A DNA stretch of 64,000 nucleotides from PFJX01 sp044227325 (lineage in GTDB: Bacteria; Pseudomonadota; Gammaproteobacteria; Burkholderiales; Thiobacillaceae). The stretch lies in contig JBGAFI010000012.1 of assembly GCA_044227325.1 (NCBI GenBank), positions 62,001-126,000 on the forward strand, read 5' to 3'. A program made the translations under genes and the position numbers. The notes beneath the pieces are model-generated. The model saw only the letters and a program-made list of their open reading frames with translations, was not told the origin of the DNA and did not search any database. Shown here piece by piece: positions 61,403 to 64,000 of the stretch; position 1 is the stretch's first letter, and the number at the start of each line of letters is the position of its first letter.

Positions 61403-62848
61403 TTACTGCAAGGTCATCTGCATCGCGTAGGTGCAGAGGGTGAGCAACGGTTGGGGCAGAAGGCCGAGGGCGAGCACGGCCAGTCCATTGGCGGACAGGA
61501 GCGCCTGGATGTCCAGGGCGGGAGTGAACACCGGCGCGTCGGCCTTGGGCGTGTCGAAATAGAGTAGCTTGACCACGCGCAGATAGTAGAACGCGCCGAT
61601 CAGGGAGAACATCACCGCCACCACGGCGAGCCAGGTGAAGCCCGCGCCCACCAGGGATTGCAGGATGGAAAGCTTGGCGTAGAAGCCGACGAAAGGCGGA
61701 ATGCCGGCCATGGAGAACATGAGGATGACCATTAGCGCGGCAAGCCAGGGATGGCGGCTGTTGAGCCCTTTGAAGTCGTCCAGGTTCTCGGCTTCCACCC
61801 CGTTCCGGGACAGATAGACCACGAGACCGAAACTGCCCAGGCTCATCAGCACGTAGGAAATGGAATAGAACATGGCGGCGGAATAGCCGGCGAAGGTGCC
61901 GGACAGGATGCCCAGCAGCAGGAAGCCCATGTGGGAGATGGTCGAATAGGCCAGCATGCGCTTGATGTTGGTCTGCATGATCGCGGCCAGATTGCCGATG
62001 GCCAGGGACAGCACCGCCATGATCGCCAGCATGCCCTGCCATTCGCCCACGGCGGGATGCAGGCCGTCCACCAGCAGACGCATGGTGAAGGCGAAAGCGG
62101 CCAGCTTGGGCGCGGAACCGATGAACAAGGTCACGGCGCTGGGCGCGCCCTGGTAGATGTCCGGCACCCACATGTGGAAGGGCGCGACGCCCAGCTTGAA
62201 ACCCAGGCCCGCGACCAGGAAAACGATGCCGAAGGCGAGCATGACGTGGTCCTTGACGCCCGCCTGCAGGATGGCCGCCATCTGCGGCAGTTCCAGGGTG
62301 CCGGTCAGGCCGTAGAGCATGGACATGCCATAGAGCAGCAGGCCGGAAGCCAGGGCGCCCAGCACGAAATACTTCATCGCCGCCTCGGTGGCCTGGGCGG
62401 ATTCCCGTTGCAGAGCGACCATGGCGTAGAGGGACAGGGACAACAGTTCCAGGCCGACATACAGAACCAGGAAATGATTCGCCGAGATCATGACCATCAT
62501 GCCCAGCACCGCGAACAGGGCGAGCACGAAGAATTCGCCCTTGAACAGGCCGCGCTCGCCCAGGTAATTGCGGGAATAGATCACGGCGGTCATGCCGGAG
62601 AGATAGACCATGAGCTTGAGCACGTCGCCCATGGCGTCGTCGATGAACTGGCCGCCGAAGGTGGTCTGTATCTGGGGCAGGCTGGTGAACGCGGTGATGG
62701 CCGCCGCGACCAGCAGAGTGACCAGGGTCAGCACGTAGGAAATGCTGCTGTCCTTGCTCAGCACGTCGATCAGGAGGATGGCGCAGGCCATGGCCAGCAC
62801 GAATAACTCGGGCAAGGCGGGGAGGAGGTCGGGAACGGGGAAAATCAT
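61403..62848 (-). CDS. nuoN: NADH-quinone oxidoreductase subunit N
   Basis: This 481-residue, 13-14-helix antiporter-like subunit of complex I starts MIFPVPDLLPALPELFVLAM. It contains LELLSLSLYAMVALQRESAQ, the conserved Glu and the mid-membrane lysines, and NIKRMLAYSTISHMGFLLLG. It pumps protons in the NADH dehydrogenase. It is the last gene of the nuo operon (14 bp after nuoM). Confidence 0.95.
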   Translation of the reverse strand: MIFPVPDLLPALPELFVLAMACAILLIDVLSKDSSISYVLTLVTLLVAAAITAFTSLPQIQTTFGGQFIDDAMGDVLKLMVYLSGMTAVIYSRNYLGERGLFKGEFFVLALFAVLGMMVMISANHFLVLYVGLELLSLSLYAMVALQRESAQATEAAMKYFVLGALASGLLLYGMSMLYGLTGTLELPQMAAILQAGVKDHVMLAFGIVFLVAGLGFKLGVAPFHMWVPDIYQGAPSAVTLFIGSAPKLAAFAFTMRLLVDGLHPAVGEWQGMLAIMAVLSLAIGNLAAIMQTNIKRMLAYSTISHMGFLLLGILSGTFAGYSAAMFYSISYVLMSLGSFGLVVYLSRNGVEAENLDDFKGLNSRHPWLAALMVILMFSMAGIPPFVGFYAKLSILQSLVGAGFTWLAVVAVMFSLIGAFYYLRVVKLLYFDTPKADAPVFTPALDIQALLSANGLAVLALGLLPQPLLTLCTYAMQMTLQ

Positions 62849-62864
62849 GGAAAGTTCTTCGCTC

Positions 62865-64000
62865 TCAGTAGGCCAGCTTGCTGTGGGCCACGTGTTCCAG
62901 CAGGTTGTTCACGGAGGCGTGCATGACCTCGGTGAAGGGCAGCGGATAGAGGCCCATGCCCAGCACGCAAAGGGCCAGCAGGCCGAGCACCACGAATTCC
63001 CGCGAATTGATGTCCGCCATGCCGGCCACATGGTCGTTCGCCACCGGGCCGAACACCACTCGCTTGTACATCCACAGGGTGTAGGCGGCGCCGAAGATCA
63101 GCGTGGTCGCGGCCAGGAAGGCCCACCAGAAATTCACCCGCACCGCCCCCAGGACCACCATGAACTCGCCGACGAATCCGGAAGTCGCGGGCAAGCCCGC
63201 GTTGGCCATGGCGAACAGCATGAAGAAGGCGGCGAAGCGGGGCATGGTATTGGCCACCCCGCCGTAGTCGGCGATCTGGCGCGAATGAACCCGGTCGTAC
63301 ATGACGCCGACGCACAGGAACATGGCGGCGGAGACGAAGCCGTGGGAGATCATCTGCACCAGGCCGCCCTCGACCCCCAGCGGATTGAACAGGAAGAAGC
63401 CCAGGGTGACGAAGCCCATGTGGGCGATGGACGAATAGGCGATCAACTTCTTCATGTCCGCCTGCACCAGGGCGACCAGGCCGATGTAGACCACGGCGAC
63501 CAGGGACAGGGTGACGATGAGCCAGGTCAGTTCGTGGGCCGCGTCCGGCACGATGGGCAGGATGAAGCGCAGGAAGCCGTAGGCGCCCACCTTCAGGGTG
63601 ATGGCCGCCAGCACCACGGAACCGCCGGTGGGCGCCTCCACGTGGGCGTCCGGCAACCAGGTGTGCACCGGCCACATGGGCACTTTCACCGCGAAGGCGA
63701 AGAAGAAGGCCACGAACAGCAGGATCTGCGCGGTCATCGCCAGGGGCAGCTTGTGCCAGGCCAGGATCTCGAAGCTGCCGCCGCTCTGGAAGTAGAGGTA
63801 GATCAGGGCCACCAGCATGAGCAGGGAGCCGAGCAGGGTGTAGAGGAAGAACTTGATGGCCGCGTAGACCCGGTTCGATCCGCCCCACATGCCGATGATC
63901 AGATACAGCGGGATCAGCATGGCCTCGAAGAACACATAGAACAGCACGCCGTCCAAGGCGCCGAACACGCCGTTGAGCAGGCCGGATTGGATCAGGAAGG
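62865..64000 (-). CDS. nuoM: NADH-quinone oxidoreductase subunit M, 5' end outside the window
   Basis: The frame is open to the window edge and covers about 378 C-terminal residues of NuoM. It contains FYVFFEAMLIPLYLIIGMWG, GSNRVYAAIKFFLYTLLGSL, the loop WLPDAHVEAPTGGSVVLAAI and ADMKKLIAYSSIAHMGFVTL, with the glutamate and lysines of the proton channel. It is upstream of nuoN as in all type I NADH dehydrogenase operons. The N-terminal part is missing. Confidence 0.95.
   Translation of the reverse strand, partial: FLIQSGLLNGVFGALDGVLFYVFFEAMLIPLYLIIGMWGGSNRVYAAIKFFLYTLLGSLLMLVALIYLYFQSGGSFEILAWHKLPLAMTAQILLFVAFFFAFAVKVPMWPVHTWLPDAHVEAPTGGSVVLAAITLKVGAYGFLRFILPIVPDAAHELTWLIVTLSLVAVVYIGLVALVQADMKKLIAYSSIAHMGFVTLGFFLFNPLGVEGGLVQMISHGFVSAAMFLCVGVMYDRVHSRQIADYGGVANTMPRFAAFFMLFAMANAGLPATSGFVGEFMVVLGAVRVNFWWAFLAATTLIFGAAYTLWMYKRVVFGPVANDHVAGMADINSREFVVLGLLALCVLGMGLYPLPFTEVMHASVNNLLEHVAHSKLAY

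Overview
The window looks like the chromosome of a G+C-rich, nitrogen-fixing betaproteobacterium, most plausibly Rhodocyclales or Nitrosomonadales. The evidence is nifLA beside a complete rnf operon, GlnE, a two-domain urea/guanidine carboxylase, heme-c sensory proteins, proteobacterial-type groESL with CIRCE, and NADH dehydrogenase genes. No nitrogenase structural genes lie inside the window. The genus is an inference.

Layout. (1) 1-12.5 kb is a nitrogen-fixation region: a cofactor-binding NifX-like protein cut by the window edge, a RES/Xre toxin-antitoxin pair, small nif-associated genes, nifA and nifL, then the divergent rnfABCDGEH operon. The 250 bp between nifL and rnfA carries two divergent sigma-54 promoters, a NifA-type upstream site and an NtrC-type palindrome. 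(2) 12.5-19.5 kb holds an Rrf2 regulator, an HDOD protein, glnE and acs. A diverged duplicate of the acs 3' end lies behind acs. (3) 19.5-26 kb is accessory DNA: an IS91-like element with a companion tyrosine recombinase and a transposase broken by an amber codon, then a visibly AT-richer run of small promoterless genes separated by attC-like sites, i.e. an integron cassette array with no integron integrase in the window. (4) 26-28 kb has a short conserved gene, a heme-c sensor without an output domain and an orphan SoxY-like protein. (5) 41-28 kb, minus strand, is one long nitrogen-scavenging operon behind a strong sigma-54 promoter: ABC importer, creatininase-like hydrolase, glutamine synthetase-like enzyme, NikR-like regulator, two DUF1989 proteins (carboxyguanidine deiminase family), biotin carboxylase and allophanate hydrolase. 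This reads best as guanidine (or guanidino-compound) assimilation. (6) 41-46.7 kb has groESL, argS, a SPOR protein, dsbA and tRNA-Leu(UAA). (7) 46.7-56.1 kb is a 9.4 kb integrative element in the tRNA 3' end, with att repeats, integrase arm sites, a P4-type integrase, a primase/helicase, a toxin-antitoxin pair, a RadC-like protein and a striking pair of 158-bp inverted repeats full of TGGGACA iterons. (8) 56-64 kb returns to chromosomal genes: WYL regulator, NERD-helicase, HIT protein, heme-c chemoreceptor, nuoN and nuoM (cut by the window end).

How it fits together. NtrC/sigma-54 nitrogen control appears to link nifLA and possibly glnE, and sigma-54 also drives the guanidine operon. NifA then drives rnf, whose membrane complex supplies low-potential electrons for nitrogenase. 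Short palindromic repeats are numerous: two copies bracket rnfC in opposite orientations, and one sits in frame inside the carboxylase gene.
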